Below, one piece after another: positions 54,369-63,317 of a stretch of 64,000 nt of DNA. The stretch spans positions 1,612,001 to 1,676,000 of the forward strand of contig NZ_JACHMK010000001.1 in the NCBI RefSeq assembly GCF_014208035.1, given 5' to 3'. This stretch comes from Schaalia hyovaginalis. Its GTDB lineage: Bacteria > Actinomycetota > Actinomycetes > Actinomycetales > Actinomycetaceae. The notes below the pieces were generated by a model. That model saw only the letters and a list, made by a program, of their open reading frames with translations. It searched no databases and had not been told where the DNA came from. A program made the position numbers and the translations under genes. Each line of letters starts with the position of its first letter. Position 1 is the stretch's first letter.

Positions 54369-55844
54369 ATGTCATCGAAGAACGAAACGAGGACTGCGAC
54401 GGAGGCGAAGGACCGAACCCATCGGCGGCCCTCGATCGCTCTCGCCGCGATCCCGGTCCTCACCCTCATCCTCTTGCTCGGAGGCGGCTACATCCTCGCC
54501 GAACTCCCGGTCGAACCCCTCCTCATCGCCTCCGCCGTCGTCGCGGGTCTTCTCGCCTGGCGCCTGGGCTACTCCTGGGATGAGATCATGGGCTCGGTGG
54601 CGGACAAGATCGCCAAGACGATGCCCGCCATCCTCATCCTCATCTCGGTCGGCATGCTCATCGGCACGTGGATGGCGGGCGGAACGATCCCGATGCTCAT
54701 CTACTACGGCTTGAAGATCATCGCCCCCCAGTACATCGCCCTCGTCGCCCTCGTCGTCACCGCGATCGTCTCCCTGTGCACCGGAACCTCCTGGGGGTCT
54801 GCGGGCACGGTCGGCGTCGCCTTCATGGGCGTGGCCGTCGGCATGGACGCCAATCTCGCGATGGTCGCCGGCGCGGTCGTGTCGGGCGCATACTTCGGCG
54901 ACAAGCTCTCCCCGCTCTCCGATACGACGAACATCGCCTCGATGGCGACCGGCGTCAACCTCTTCACCCACATCCGCCACCTCCTGTGGACGACCCTGCC
55001 CTCCTTCCTCGTCGCCGCCCTCGTCTACCTCCTCTTCGGCATCGGAGCCCACGGGGGCGAGGTTCCCGAGAAGGTCGGGACGATCCTCGCCACCCTCGAT
55101 TCGGCCTTCTCGTGGAATCCCCTGCTCCTCCTGCCGGTCCTCATCGTCCTCGGCGGATCGATGTGGAAGAAGCCGACGATCCCCGTCATCCTCGTCTCCA
55201 GCGCAGTCGCGATGTTCAACGCCGTCGTCTTCCAGGGGATCTCCTTCAAGGACACCGTCGTCTCCGCCGTCAACGGCTTCAACGTGGAGATGATCGGCAA
55301 GAACGGATTCGACCCCTCCGCGGTCATCGAGGACGTGACCCGGCTTCTCAACCGCGGCGGCATGAACTCCATGATGTCCGTCCTCCTCATCTGCTTCTGC
55401 GCGATCACCTTCGCGGGCGTCGTCTCGGTCTCCGGGTCGCTCGACGTCCTGATCTCGACGCTCCTCAAGCCCGTGAAAGGGGCCTTCGGCCTCATCGCGG
55501 CGACCATCATCACCGGTCTGGCCACGATCGGCATCACCTCGAACGGGCAGGTCTCCCTGCTCATCCCCGGCGAGATGCTCCGCGAGGAATACGTCAAGCG
55601 CGGCCTGGACCCGAAGAACCTGTCGCGGACCATCGAGGATTCGGCGACTCTGTGGGAGCCGATCCTCCCCTGGACCTCGGCAGGCGCGTACATGGCGGGG
55701 ACCCTGGGCGTGGCCACGCTCTCCTACATGCCCTGGGCCGTGTGCAACTGGATCGCCATCGGATTCGCCCTCCTGTGGGGCGCGACGGGCATCGGGATCG
55801 CCCGCCTAAGCGAGGAAGAGAAGGGAGCCCTCCAGGAGGCCTGA
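54369..55844 (+). CDS. NhaC-family antiporter
   Basis: 491-residue membrane protein with about 12 helices. The family motifs are visible: WMAGGTIPMLIYYGLKII, SLCTGTSWGSAGTVGVAF, SGAYFGDKLSPLSDTTNIAS, and ITSNGQVSLLIPGEMLREEY. NhaC relatives exchange Na+ and H+, and some exchange malate and lactate or other organic solutes. Its place after a C-S lyase suggests the substrate could be an amino acid or organic acid rather than only Na+; this is an inference. Confidence 0.88.
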   Translation: MSSKNETRTATEAKDRTHRRPSIALAAIPVLTLILLLGGGYILAELPVEPLLIASAVVAGLLAWRLGYSWDEIMGSVADKIAKTMPAILILISVGMLIGTWMAGGTIPMLIYYGLKIIAPQYIALVALVVTAIVSLCTGTSWGSAGTVGVAFMGVAVGMDANLAMVAGAVVSGAYFGDKLSPLSDTTNIASMATGVNLFTHIRHLLWTTLPSFLVAALVYLLFGIGAHGGEVPEKVGTILATLDSAFSWNPLLLLPVLIVLGGSMWKKPTIPVILVSSAVAMFNAVVFQGISFKDTVVSAVNGFNVEMIGKNGFDPSAVIEDVTRLLNRGGMNSMMSVLLICFCAITFAGVVSVSGSLDVLISTLLKPVKGAFGLIAATIITGLATIGITSNGQVSLLIPGEMLREEYVKRGLDPKNLSRTIEDSATLWEPILPWTSAGAYMAGTLGVATLSYMPWAVCNWIAIGFALLWGATGIGIARLSEEEKGALQEA

Positions 55845-56054
55845 GCCCCCATCGAGCACCGCTTCTCGTGGACGGGAGCGCACCATCGAGCGGGGTCCGG
55901 AGCTTCGGCTTCGGGCCCCGCTCGTCGGCGTTCGGGCCTCTGCCATCAATGTTCGGGCCTTCAGAGGGACAGGGGTCCCCGTACTCGGAGCGCACAACAC
56001 TCCCCGAGCTGTTCTCCCAGAATCCGGAGGTGGTGACAAGAACCGTACATCTCC

Positions 56055-56083
56055 TTGCGCTTGCGCAAAGGTCTACCTAATAT
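56055..56083 (+). promoter_or_regulatory. Promoter with palindrome over the -35 box
   Basis: TTGCGC (56055-56060), 17-base spacer, TAATAT (56078-56083), 39 bases before the start of the surface nuclease-like gene. The -35 box forms the left half of an inverted repeat, TTGCGC-TT-GCGCAA (56055-56068), a likely operator for a repressor. The preceding 210 bases after the antiporter gene show no gene. Confidence 0.6.
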
Positions 56084-56121
56084 CCGTGGAACCGATCCAG
56101 AACCGTGATGAAGGAGATTCA

Positions 56122-57627
56122 ATGACGAAACCCCTGTCTGTAGCCGCCGCATTCTGCCTCACACCGGTGCTCGGCCTCGCCTCGCCCTCTCCGGCCCTCG
56201 CCGCCCCGACGCAGTTGGATACCACCGACGTTCTGACCATCGCGACCTTCAACGCCAGTCTCAATCGCGATTCCGATGGACAGCTCCTCGCCGACCTCGC
56301 CGCCCCCGACAATCCGCAAGCTTCGAACGCTGCGGAGACCATTCAACGCGTCGCCCCGGACATTCTGCTCATCAATGAATTCGATTACGATGCCGACGGC
56401 AGGGCGGTCGACCTGTTCCGCAAGAACTACCTCGAGATCGCCCACAACGGCGCCGCGCCCGTGACCTACCCCTACGCATGGTCGGGCCCGGTGAACACCG
56501 GCGTTCCCAGCGGACACGATCTCGACAACGACGGAGCCGCGGACGGACCGGGAGATGCCTTGGGGTTCGGCAAGTTCCCCGGCCAATACGGTTTCGTCGT
56601 CTACTCGAAGTACCCGATCAAGACTGACATGATCCGCACCTTCCAGCACTTCCTGTGGAAGGACATGCCCGGAGCGCTTCTGCCGACCAATCCGGACGGA
56701 ACAAATTGGTACTCCGATGAGGAGATCGCTCATCTCCCGTTGTCCTCCAAGACGCACGCTGATCTGCCCATCGATGTCGACGGCACGATCGTCCACGTCC
56801 TCGCGGCCCATCCGACTCCGCCTTCCTTCGATGGACCCGAGCAGCGCAACAAGAAACGCAACTTCGACGAAATCCGCGTGTGGGCCGACTACATCGCGAA
56901 CAACGCCGACTACCTGTACGACGACGCCGGCCTGAAGGGCGGCTTGTCGACCGACGCGAATTTCGTGATCCTCGGCGACTACAACTCCGATCCTCTCGAC
57001 GGAGATTCGCATCCCGGGGCCATCGATCAGTTGCTCGCCAGCCCCCGTGTCGTGGACACCTTGCCGACGTCCGAGGGCGGGCCCCTCGAGGCGCAACTCC
57101 AAGGCGGGGCGAACCTTGTCCACAAGACGGATCCGAAGTACGACACCGGCGACTTCGGCGACGAGCCGCGCCCGGGCAATCTGCGCATCGACTACGTCCT
57201 GCCGAACGCGGGCACGCAAGTCGACGAGGCGAAGGTCTTCTGGCCGACGCGCGATGACGAGCTGTTCCGCCTCACGGGAATCCATCCATTCCCCACTTCC
57301 GATCACCGAATGGTCTGGACGAAGTTGCGTTTCCCGAAGGCCGATACGACCGCCCCCCCCCACGACCCGGCACAGCCGGGATCTCAATCCGGTCAGTCCG
57401 AGCCGCCCAGTGAACAGCCCGGCGAGCATCCCTCCCAACCCGGCCAGTCCACGGGCCACGTGATCTCCGACAAGGACGCTCACGGAAGCTCGGACTCAGG
57501 ATCGACGAAACCGGTTGAGAAATCCGTCGTTTTGGCTAAGACAGGAACAGCTGCCGAGTTCATACTCGCCTCATCGCTAGTGCTCGCAGCCCTCGGTACG
57601 GCCTATATTGTGCGCCGCCGCCCCTGA
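56122..57627 (+). CDS. Cell-wall-anchored endonuclease/exonuclease/phosphatase-family protein
   Basis: 501 residues. Signal peptide ending ALAAPTQ, then an EEP domain: IATFNASLNRDSDG, DILLINEFDYDADG (metal Glu), AAHPTPPSF, FVILGDYNSDPLDGDSHPG (Asp/Asn) and TSDHRMVW (catalytic Asp-His). A Pro/Gln/Ser-rich stalk leads to the C-terminal sorting signal LAKTG, a hydrophobic stretch and RRRP. LAXTG is the class E sortase variant of actinobacteria. The protein is thus likely tethered to peptidoglycan and acts as a phosphodiesterase or nuclease, perhaps for phosphate scavenging. ATG 56122 has AAGGAG upstream. Confidence 0.9.
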   Translation: MTKPLSVAAAFCLTPVLGLASPSPALAAPTQLDTTDVLTIATFNASLNRDSDGQLLADLAAPDNPQASNAAETIQRVAPDILLINEFDYDADGRAVDLFRKNYLEIAHNGAAPVTYPYAWSGPVNTGVPSGHDLDNDGAADGPGDALGFGKFPGQYGFVVYSKYPIKTDMIRTFQHFLWKDMPGALLPTNPDGTNWYSDEEIAHLPLSSKTHADLPIDVDGTIVHVLAAHPTPPSFDGPEQRNKKRNFDEIRVWADYIANNADYLYDDAGLKGGLSTDANFVILGDYNSDPLDGDSHPGAIDQLLASPRVVDTLPTSEGGPLEAQLQGGANLVHKTDPKYDTGDFGDEPRPGNLRIDYVLPNAGTQVDEAKVFWPTRDDELFRLTGIHPFPTSDHRMVWTKLRFPKADTTAPPHDPAQPGSQSGQSEPPSEQPGEHPSQPGQSTGHVISDKDAHGSSDSGSTKPVEKSVVLAKTGTAAEFILASSLVLAALGTAYIVRRRP

Positions 57628-57658
57628 GCCTCGCCGTTTTCTCCAGAAGCGATCACCG

Positions 57659-57702
57659 GCGACCGGTCGGCTACAGGATGAGACCTGTATCCGACCGGTC
57701 GC
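57659..57702 (+). terminator. Terminator after the surface nuclease-like gene
   Basis: Two-tier hairpin: outer arms GCGACCGGTCGG (57659-57670) / CCGACCGGTCGC (57691-57702), inner stem TACAGG / CCTGTA with a 6-base loop; 32 bases past the stop. Confidence 0.75.
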
Positions 57703-57768
57703 GGTGTTGAAGATCCCCGACATCCTCGCTCCTGCGATCAGAGGGAGCCGATGCCGCTGCTGCGGCAA

Positions 57769-58226
57769 TCATTTCCGTGACGCGCTGGGGGAAGCCGAGC
57801 CGGACAGCCAGGCGATGAAGGACTCGGCTTGACTCCCGATCACCTCGCTGAGGTCGACGTCGAGGCTTTTCTCGACCGTTCCACTCTTGCGAAGTTCGCG
57901 GATCGTCATCCCCTGTCCTTGTCGGGCGGGTAGAAGCAACGACTGACAGTCGCCGTGGCGGTCGCTCGTAGCGCTCGCGTCCACGTGTTCGATAAGCCGA
58001 TATCGGGAGTAGATCACCGCCAGCTCGTCGAGACCTGCGCACAGTTGTGCGATATCGCCGAGGGCGAGGCATGGTGATCGTCGGGCCCCACGATCCGGAG
58101 CTCGTCGCCAAGTGCGCGGACCGCATCGTCCATCTGCGGCGCCTCGATGCTTCCCTCGCCGAAGAAAGGCCCCGGGCCGAGTTTCTTATTCGAGTCCGGC
58201 TCCTGAGCCTGTTCGACTTCTCCCCT
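57769..58226 (-). pseudogene. Frameshifted remnant of an unknown gene
   Basis: Read on the minus strand, one frame gives QEPDSNKKLGPGPFFGEGS and then MDDAVRALGDELRIVGPDD. The next frame continues LGDIAQLCAGLDELAVIYSR through DVDLSEVIGSQAESFIAWLS to a stop at 57769. A one-base shift between about 58050 and 58075 would join them into one protein of about 150 residues. No clear start was found. Alternatively a short gene of 46 residues from ATG 57909 (AAGGA upstream) could still be expressed. I do not recognise the family. Confidence 0.4.
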
Positions 58227-58280
58227 TAGTTTCGGGCGGGGACGACAAGTACGGACAGCCTGCGGATCGAAGAAGTAGCG

Positions 58281-58541
58281 CTACGCGGCGATCGCAGATC
58301 CGGCCGAGGCGATGCTCGACCTCTTCTGGTCGTCAGGGGCTCCCGAAGCCCTGGAGGGCGCGTCGGCGTTTAGATCGGGCTGCAGGGCGTCGAGGGCCGC
58401 GATGGTGACTGCGGCGTTCGTCGCGGGGCCGCCTGCCGCCATCGCGTGGTCGATGCAGGTCGTTTTCGTGGTCGTGTTGGGCTCGTGGTCGAGGGCGTGG
58501 ATGACGTCGAGGGTCGTCAGTCCGGCGAGGAGTGCGTGCAT
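58281..58541 (-). pseudogene. 5' fragment of a PfkB-family sugar kinase gene (left copy)
   Basis: Starts like a PfkB/ribokinase N-terminus (LLAGLTTLDVIHAL) and contains the substrate-binding pattern AMAAGGPATNAAVTIAALDA. After about 60 residues the similarity ends and the frame runs to a stop at 58281. The other 80 per cent of a kinase (about 300 residues) is missing, including the ATP site. A related fragment lies at 63318-63667 in the same orientation. Confidence 0.7.
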
Positions 58542-58658
58542 GGGCTCATTGTCGCAAAGCGGATCGCGCGAACGGCACGAATACTCCTCTTGCTGTCATG
58601 TCAGCGGTGATCGAAGACCAATGATCGGGGCTATTGACGCTGTGCTGACACCAAATGC

Positions 58659-58688
58659 TTGTCCCCCGTTCATCGCGGCCGATACACT
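58659..58688 (+). promoter_or_regulatory. Possible promoter of the WXG cassette
   Basis: TTGTCC (58659-58664), 18-base spacer, TACACT (58683-58688), 33 bases before the first gene of the cassette. The sequence is less GC-rich than the housekeeping part. Confidence 0.35.
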
Positions 58689-58721
58689 GCCCGCGAGTCG
58701 GCGGCCGTTTGGAAGGTCATC

Positions 58722-59060
58722 ATGGATCTTGAGTTCGATCGCGAAGCTGTGGGTGTGAATGCCCGAAAAGACTGGAGGGACTGCGAGGAGTTCGGCAGAA
58801 TCGGATCGTTTCTTTCAACGATTCCAACAGCCTCTGTGGCTCTGAGTCTGCCTGTCGGTGGCAACAGTGGTGTGAGCGCATTGCGGCAGGCGGCCGCAGA
58901 CTTTGTTCGGGATATGCGGGTGGTCGCTTTTGAGTTCAATGATGCCTGTGCAGTCCTGGGTGCCGGGCAGGAGTCCGTGATCGGTGCTTTCGATGTCTCG
59001 GAGTATCAATCCACGACCGGTTTTGCCCAGATCGCAAAGCGCTTGGGAGGTGGCCAATGA
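58722..59060 (+). CDS. Small helical protein, possible partner of the WXG protein
   Basis: 112 residues, without signal peptide or membrane segment, predicted mostly helical (ALRQAAADFVRDMRVVAFEF). The size and position, just upstream of and overlapping (ATGA) a large WXG-containing protein, resemble the small helical partners of type VII secretion substrates. There is no WXG motif of its own. ATG 58722 has GGAAGG 5 bases upstream. The family is not recognised. Confidence 0.6.
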   Translation: MDLEFDREAVGVNARKDWRDCEEFGRIGSFLSTIPTASVALSLPVGGNSGVSALRQAAADFVRDMRVVAFEFNDACAVLGAGQESVIGAFDVSEYQSTTGFAQIAKRLGGGQ

Positions 59061-61840
59061 CAAGCGGAGCCGAAGCGATGCCCCTCCCTGACGATGTGAG
59101 CGGCGCGTGTGAGACCTTACGTGAGGACTTGTGGGCCGTTGCCACCAGGATCTCTCATACGCAGGTCGCCGCCGACACGGCTGCGGGTGTGCCCGGATGG
59201 TCAGGCGAAGCAGCCGACGCCTACATCGATTCCGTTCAAAGACTCGGCGAGCATGCTCGCAGCTTCGCGGAGGCTTTCGCCGGGCCGAGGAATGCGATCC
59301 TCGCGTGGTCTGAGGCTGTCGCTCATGCTCGCAGCGTCACGGTCCCCGATTTCCAAGCGCGTTATGACCAGGCGCAGGCTGACTATGACAATGCCGTCAA
59401 CGCCCTCAATGATGAGGTCCGCGCTCGTATCACTGCCGGAGAGGACGTCTCCCAGGCGGAGATTGATATGCGCGTCGATTCCCTGAAGGGTATGCGCGAT
59501 GACACCCGCAACGAGATCATCGGCGAGTACAGCACCGCGATGGATACTCTCGACGGTGAGGCGCAGACTGCCGCGAACGCCTTCATCGGGGCCGCGAGCT
59601 CCCTCATTGGAGAAGGGCCGAAGCGCACCCGAAACGAGATCGGTGCCGCACTCTTCAATGATATCCCCCTGGTTGACGGGCAAGCCGAATGGGAATACGC
59701 CCAAGAAATCGCACCGCGCATCGCCGCCGCCTTGCGCGATGAGGATCTCACCGCTGATGATCTTCGGGCGATTCAGGACACGTACGGCGCCCTACTCGAA
59801 AACCCATTCATAGCGAATGCGCTCATGGAAGAGCTGAGTGCGGATGAGCTCAACGGTTTCGCCGTGCGCGCCTCCGCTCTGGGGTTTGAACCCGCCAGCC
59901 CCGAGTCGGAGCTCGTCTCTACGGTCCTGAGTGAGGTCGGCACCGCGATGGTCTTGTCGACAGGAGGGGTCAATGCCACGGGGGTGCTCACTCAGCAGAA
60001 CGAGGCTTTCCTTGCCGCTCGTGATGGCCTCCGCGGCACGCAGGGCACCACGATGGATCAGCTCGTCGCCAAGCAGATCCAGGAGTACAAGGATTCTGGT
60101 CGTACCGTCTATGACTACGCCGACCTGTGCGAGGACGCGCCCTATGGCGAACATGCCGGCTACTCGATCTTTTCCCAGCTGGCAGGCCTTGCAGCGCAGA
60201 CGAACCCCGATCTTGCCCTCGGGCCCCAGTTCTACACCTCCGATAACGGTCCTTCGATGGCGGATGATCTGGTCGCCTGGGATCACGAGAATTCTGAGGG
60301 CGCATACGCTAATCGCATCAACGCCGGAGCGGTGATGCCTGGGGTCCTTCTGACCGGGTATGACGCTTCGATCCTCGATCCTGTTCATTCCCTCGCTCTG
60401 CTGTCCGATACGCCGGATTCCCTCGAGGGCGGGGCCGGTTCTGAGGCGCTCCAGGCGGCCGAGGGCGAACGCCTTGATGCGATGCGTCGTTTCCTCACGC
60501 GTGACACTCCCTTCGAGGTCGGTGATGCTTCGATGGATATGACCCGGTATCTCACGGGTCATCGGGGCCGGGGCAACGAGTTCTACGGTTTCCAAGACGG
60601 CGGCGAGGCATTCGGGAACATGATTTCCGATGCGAGCAGCCCTGATCCGAAGGCCGATCTCACCTTCCCCGACCCCGCCGACTACGGCGGCTCCAGTGAT
60701 CCCGACTACCTCGAAGCCGAGCGCCGCTACCGCCAAGCGAGCGCAGATGACGAGCGACGCACCCAGATCGGCGCGAACTTCCTCTTCGGCTACGAGGACG
60801 GGCTCGACGCCGACCATGACACGTGGTGGTTCGGCGATCAGGACCAGGATCACGGCCAAGACGTCTTCGGGCATGCGAACAGCAAACTGCGTTCGTGGGC
60901 CGGAACGATCCTCGCGCCTCACATTGAAGGGATCGCCGGAAGTCTTGACGAGGTGGCCAAGCATAACGGTGTCGTCACCGGTGCCGGTGGCCGTCATTTC
61001 ATCGCCTTCGACCGTGTCATGAGTCAGCGGCTGCTCGGCAAGAATGGCTTCTTCACCGACATCGGCTTCGACAACCCCGAGATCAGTGACAATGGGACTC
61101 CCGACGACACATCCGATGACTTCTATATCGGCGGACGCGCACCCGCCACCGACAATCTCCTACTCGCCGCACAAAGCGCGTATCGCGCTGATCTGGCAGA
61201 TGCAGTTCAGGGCATCGGCGGCCGCTCCATCAACAATGTTACGGACGGGTGGTCGCCCCTGATGGAATCGCTCTTCACCGCGCCTGAAAATGCCAGCCAA
61301 GAAGCCATCGAAGCCCTCAACGCCCGTAACGAACGCTGGCAGGGGCTGATCCAGGCGGGGATCGGAGCCGTACCCTTTGGCGACATCCTCGAAGGGGCCA
61401 TCAACAACGAAGCGACGCGCGAGGTCGCAGGGTACTTCATCGAGCAGGCGAAATCGAACGGCGTCGCCCCGGTCCTCGACTCCCTTCTCACAACCGACGC
61501 GAATAACACCACCGAGAAGACGACGAGAGAGACAATGGTCTACGACTACATGAAAGACTCCCTCTACCAGGAGATTTCCACCCACGGGGACTTCACGGGA
61601 GCACAAATCCCGCTCGAAGAACACCACCAGAAACTCGACACCTGGGATCAGTTCCTCGATACGAACGGACACGTCATCCCCTACGACACCATGACCGCAA
61701 GGCAGCGATCCGCCTTCCAGAAGTACATCAGTGAGAATGGCGATTCCCTCGTTTATTCCGCCGCCTCCAACTACGTCGAGACCTCAGTCAACAATGCCCG
61801 CCAATTGCACGGCGATGCCCGCATCATCTACGGAGACTGA
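59057..61840 (+). CDS. Large WXG-containing protein, candidate type VII-secreted
   Basis: 927 residues with no signal peptide. The first 110 residues look like a WXG100 helical hairpin: a helix, VPGWSGEAADAYIDSVQRLG with Trp-x-Gly in the turn, and a second helix. A coiled-coil-like stretch (YDQAQADYDNAVNALNDEV) follows. The long remainder is acidic and has patterns such as DMTRYLTGHRGRGNEFYGF, QDGGEAFGNMISDA, LRSWAGTILAPHIEG and LLGKNGFFTDIGFDNPE. They recall large actinobacterial WXG proteins that I remember as DUF6571, which would need a profile search. No toxin motif was recognised. The start overlaps the previous stop. Confidence 0.72.
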   Translation: MTSGAEAMPLPDDVSGACETLREDLWAVATRISHTQVAADTAAGVPGWSGEAADAYIDSVQRLGEHARSFAEAFAGPRNAILAWSEAVAHARSVTVPDFQARYDQAQADYDNAVNALNDEVRARITAGEDVSQAEIDMRVDSLKGMRDDTRNEIIGEYSTAMDTLDGEAQTAANAFIGAASSLIGEGPKRTRNEIGAALFNDIPLVDGQAEWEYAQEIAPRIAAALRDEDLTADDLRAIQDTYGALLENPFIANALMEELSADELNGFAVRASALGFEPASPESELVSTVLSEVGTAMVLSTGGVNATGVLTQQNEAFLAARDGLRGTQGTTMDQLVAKQIQEYKDSGRTVYDYADLCEDAPYGEHAGYSIFSQLAGLAAQTNPDLALGPQFYTSDNGPSMADDLVAWDHENSEGAYANRINAGAVMPGVLLTGYDASILDPVHSLALLSDTPDSLEGGAGSEALQAAEGERLDAMRRFLTRDTPFEVGDASMDMTRYLTGHRGRGNEFYGFQDGGEAFGNMISDASSPDPKADLTFPDPADYGGSSDPDYLEAERRYRQASADDERRTQIGANFLFGYEDGLDADHDTWWFGDQDQDHGQDVFGHANSKLRSWAGTILAPHIEGIAGSLDEVAKHNGVVTGAGGRHFIAFDRVMSQRLLGKNGFFTDIGFDNPEISDNGTPDDTSDDFYIGGRAPATDNLLLAAQSAYRADLADAVQGIGGRSINNVTDGWSPLMESLFTAPENASQEAIEALNARNERWQGLIQAGIGAVPFGDILEGAINNEATREVAGYFIEQAKSNGVAPVLDSLLTTDANNTTEKTTRETMVYDYMKDSLYQEISTHGDFTGAQIPLEEHHQKLDTWDQFLDTNGHVIPYDTMTARQRSAFQKYISENGDSLVYSAASNYVETSVNNARQLHGDARIIYGD

Positions 61841-61843
61841 CCC

Positions 61844-62476
61844 ATGATCGTGCCCCACCACCCGAAAAGTCGACGCTTCGGCCTCGCCCTCGCCGTCGTA
61901 TTCGCGGCGGCTGCAGGACTCACCTCCTGCAGCCCGGCCCCCACATCCTCGATGTCTGCCAAGGAGTCCCCCATGTCCACCCCGATGATCGTCAGCATCA
62001 CCCAAAACGAATACGACCATGTGAATCTCAATCTGCCCGAAGGCTGGTCCATCGTCCAGACGTCCACGCCCGACTCCTTCCTCGCCACGGCCAGCGAAGG
62101 CGAAAGCGGCGGCGCGATTCGCATCAACCGATGGTCACCGCAGTCTCTCTCCTTTGTCTATAACTACCCCGATGAGGTTCCCTTCGACATCGACCTCGCC
62201 GCCCACTACCGCGAGAGCATCTCCTCGGCCGAGCAGCACAAAGAAACAGCAGAGGTGACAGAACTATCTCCCCGCACGATCGGCGGCGTCCACGCCCTCG
62301 GATTCTCCCTCATGTGGACGAGGGCAGACGACCCCCACTACGCGCAAGCCTGGATTCTCGCGCGCCACGACGGCATTTGGGATGTTTCTGCCCGCTCCGC
62401 AACCGGTGGCGACTCCCTCTCCCCCGAAGTCCTCGCCGCCCTCGACTCCATTTCCTGGACCCCGGCAGGATCGTGA
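61844..62476 (+). CDS. Lipoprotein, first tandem copy
   Basis: 210 residues. Lipoprotein signal with lipobox GLTSCSPAP, then a compact domain (NEYDHVNLNLPEGWSIVQ, SFLATASEGESGGAIRIN, DVSARSATGGDSLSPEVLAA). Starts 3 bases after the large WXG protein gene ends, so it is co-transcribed. No known family recognised. It could be an immunity or surface-docking protein for the upstream product. Nearly the same gene follows. Confidence 0.78.
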   Translation: MIVPHHPKSRRFGLALAVVFAAAAGLTSCSPAPTSSMSAKESPMSTPMIVSITQNEYDHVNLNLPEGWSIVQTSTPDSFLATASEGESGGAIRINRWSPQSLSFVYNYPDEVPFDIDLAAHYRESISSAEQHKETAEVTELSPRTIGGVHALGFSLMWTRADDPHYAQAWILARHDGIWDVSARSATGGDSLSPEVLAALDSISWTPAGS

Positions 62477-62534
62477 GTATGTGCTTCGTGCGGGTCGGGC
62501 ACGCGAGCATGAGACACCGACGATGGGAGTGTTG

Positions 62535-63191
62535 ATGAATGATTTGCACCGCTCCCCGAATCAGGGGCGAAAGTCCGCCCCGCGCTTCGGCCTCGCCCTC
62601 GCCGTCGTATTCGCGGCGGCTGCAGGGCTCACCTCCTGCAGCCCGGCCCCCACATCCTCGATGTCTGCCAAGGAGTCCCCCATGTCCACCCCGATGATCG
62701 TCAGCATCACCCAAAACGAATACGACCATGTGAATCTCACTCTGCCCGAAGGCTGGGCTATCGTCCAGAATGCGGCGACCAGGCCCGACTCCTTCCTCGC
62801 CACGGCCAGCGAAGGCGAAAGCGGCGGCGCGATTCGCATCAACCGATGGTCACCGGAGAATCTCGCCTTCTCCTTCAACTACCCCGATGAGGTTCCCTTC
62901 GACATCGACCTCACCGCCCACTACCGCGAGAGCATCTCCTCGGCCGAGCAGCACGAGGAGACTGCGGACGTACAAGAACTTCCCGCCCGCACCATCGGCG
63001 ATGCCCACGCCCTCGGATTCTCCCTCATGTGGACAAGGGCAGACGACCCCCACTACGCGCAAGCCTGGATTCTCGCGCGCCACGACGGCATTTGGAATGT
63101 TTCTGCCCGCTCCGCAACCGGTGGCGACTCCCTCTCCCCCGAAGTCCTCACCGCCCTCGACTCCATTTCCTGGACCCCGGCAGGATCGTGA
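62535..63191 (+). CDS. Lipoprotein, second tandem copy
   Basis: 218 residues, same lipobox (GLTSCSPAP) and domain as the preceding gene. The first 50 residues from the signal peptide on and the last 55 are almost identical between the copies. The differences cluster in the middle (VQNAATRPDSFLA, SPENLAFSFNYP, HEETADVQELPARTIGDA). ATG 62535 is preceded by GGGAG. Its own N-terminal residues (MNDLHRSPNQGRKSAP) differ from copy one, so the duplication did not include the start region. Confidence 0.78.
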   Translation: MNDLHRSPNQGRKSAPRFGLALAVVFAAAAGLTSCSPAPTSSMSAKESPMSTPMIVSITQNEYDHVNLTLPEGWAIVQNAATRPDSFLATASEGESGGAIRINRWSPENLAFSFNYPDEVPFDIDLTAHYRESISSAEQHEETADVQELPARTIGDAHALGFSLMWTRADDPHYAQAWILARHDGIWNVSARSATGGDSLSPEVLTALDSISWTPAGS

Positions 63192-63317
63192 ACACCCAGA
63201 CCACGCCAGAACCCAGGCCAGCACAAGAAGCAGCACCGCACGGCACGCGAAGACCCCGCAGAACACATCGCCCGCACCGAGGGTCAACACCGCCTTCAAC
63301 TCAACAACCGAAGTCTC

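Noticed and set aside
63192..63317. Possible transposase tail after the second lipoprotein gene
   Set aside because: The short frames here are Thr/Pro/Arg-rich and show no convincing transposase motif.
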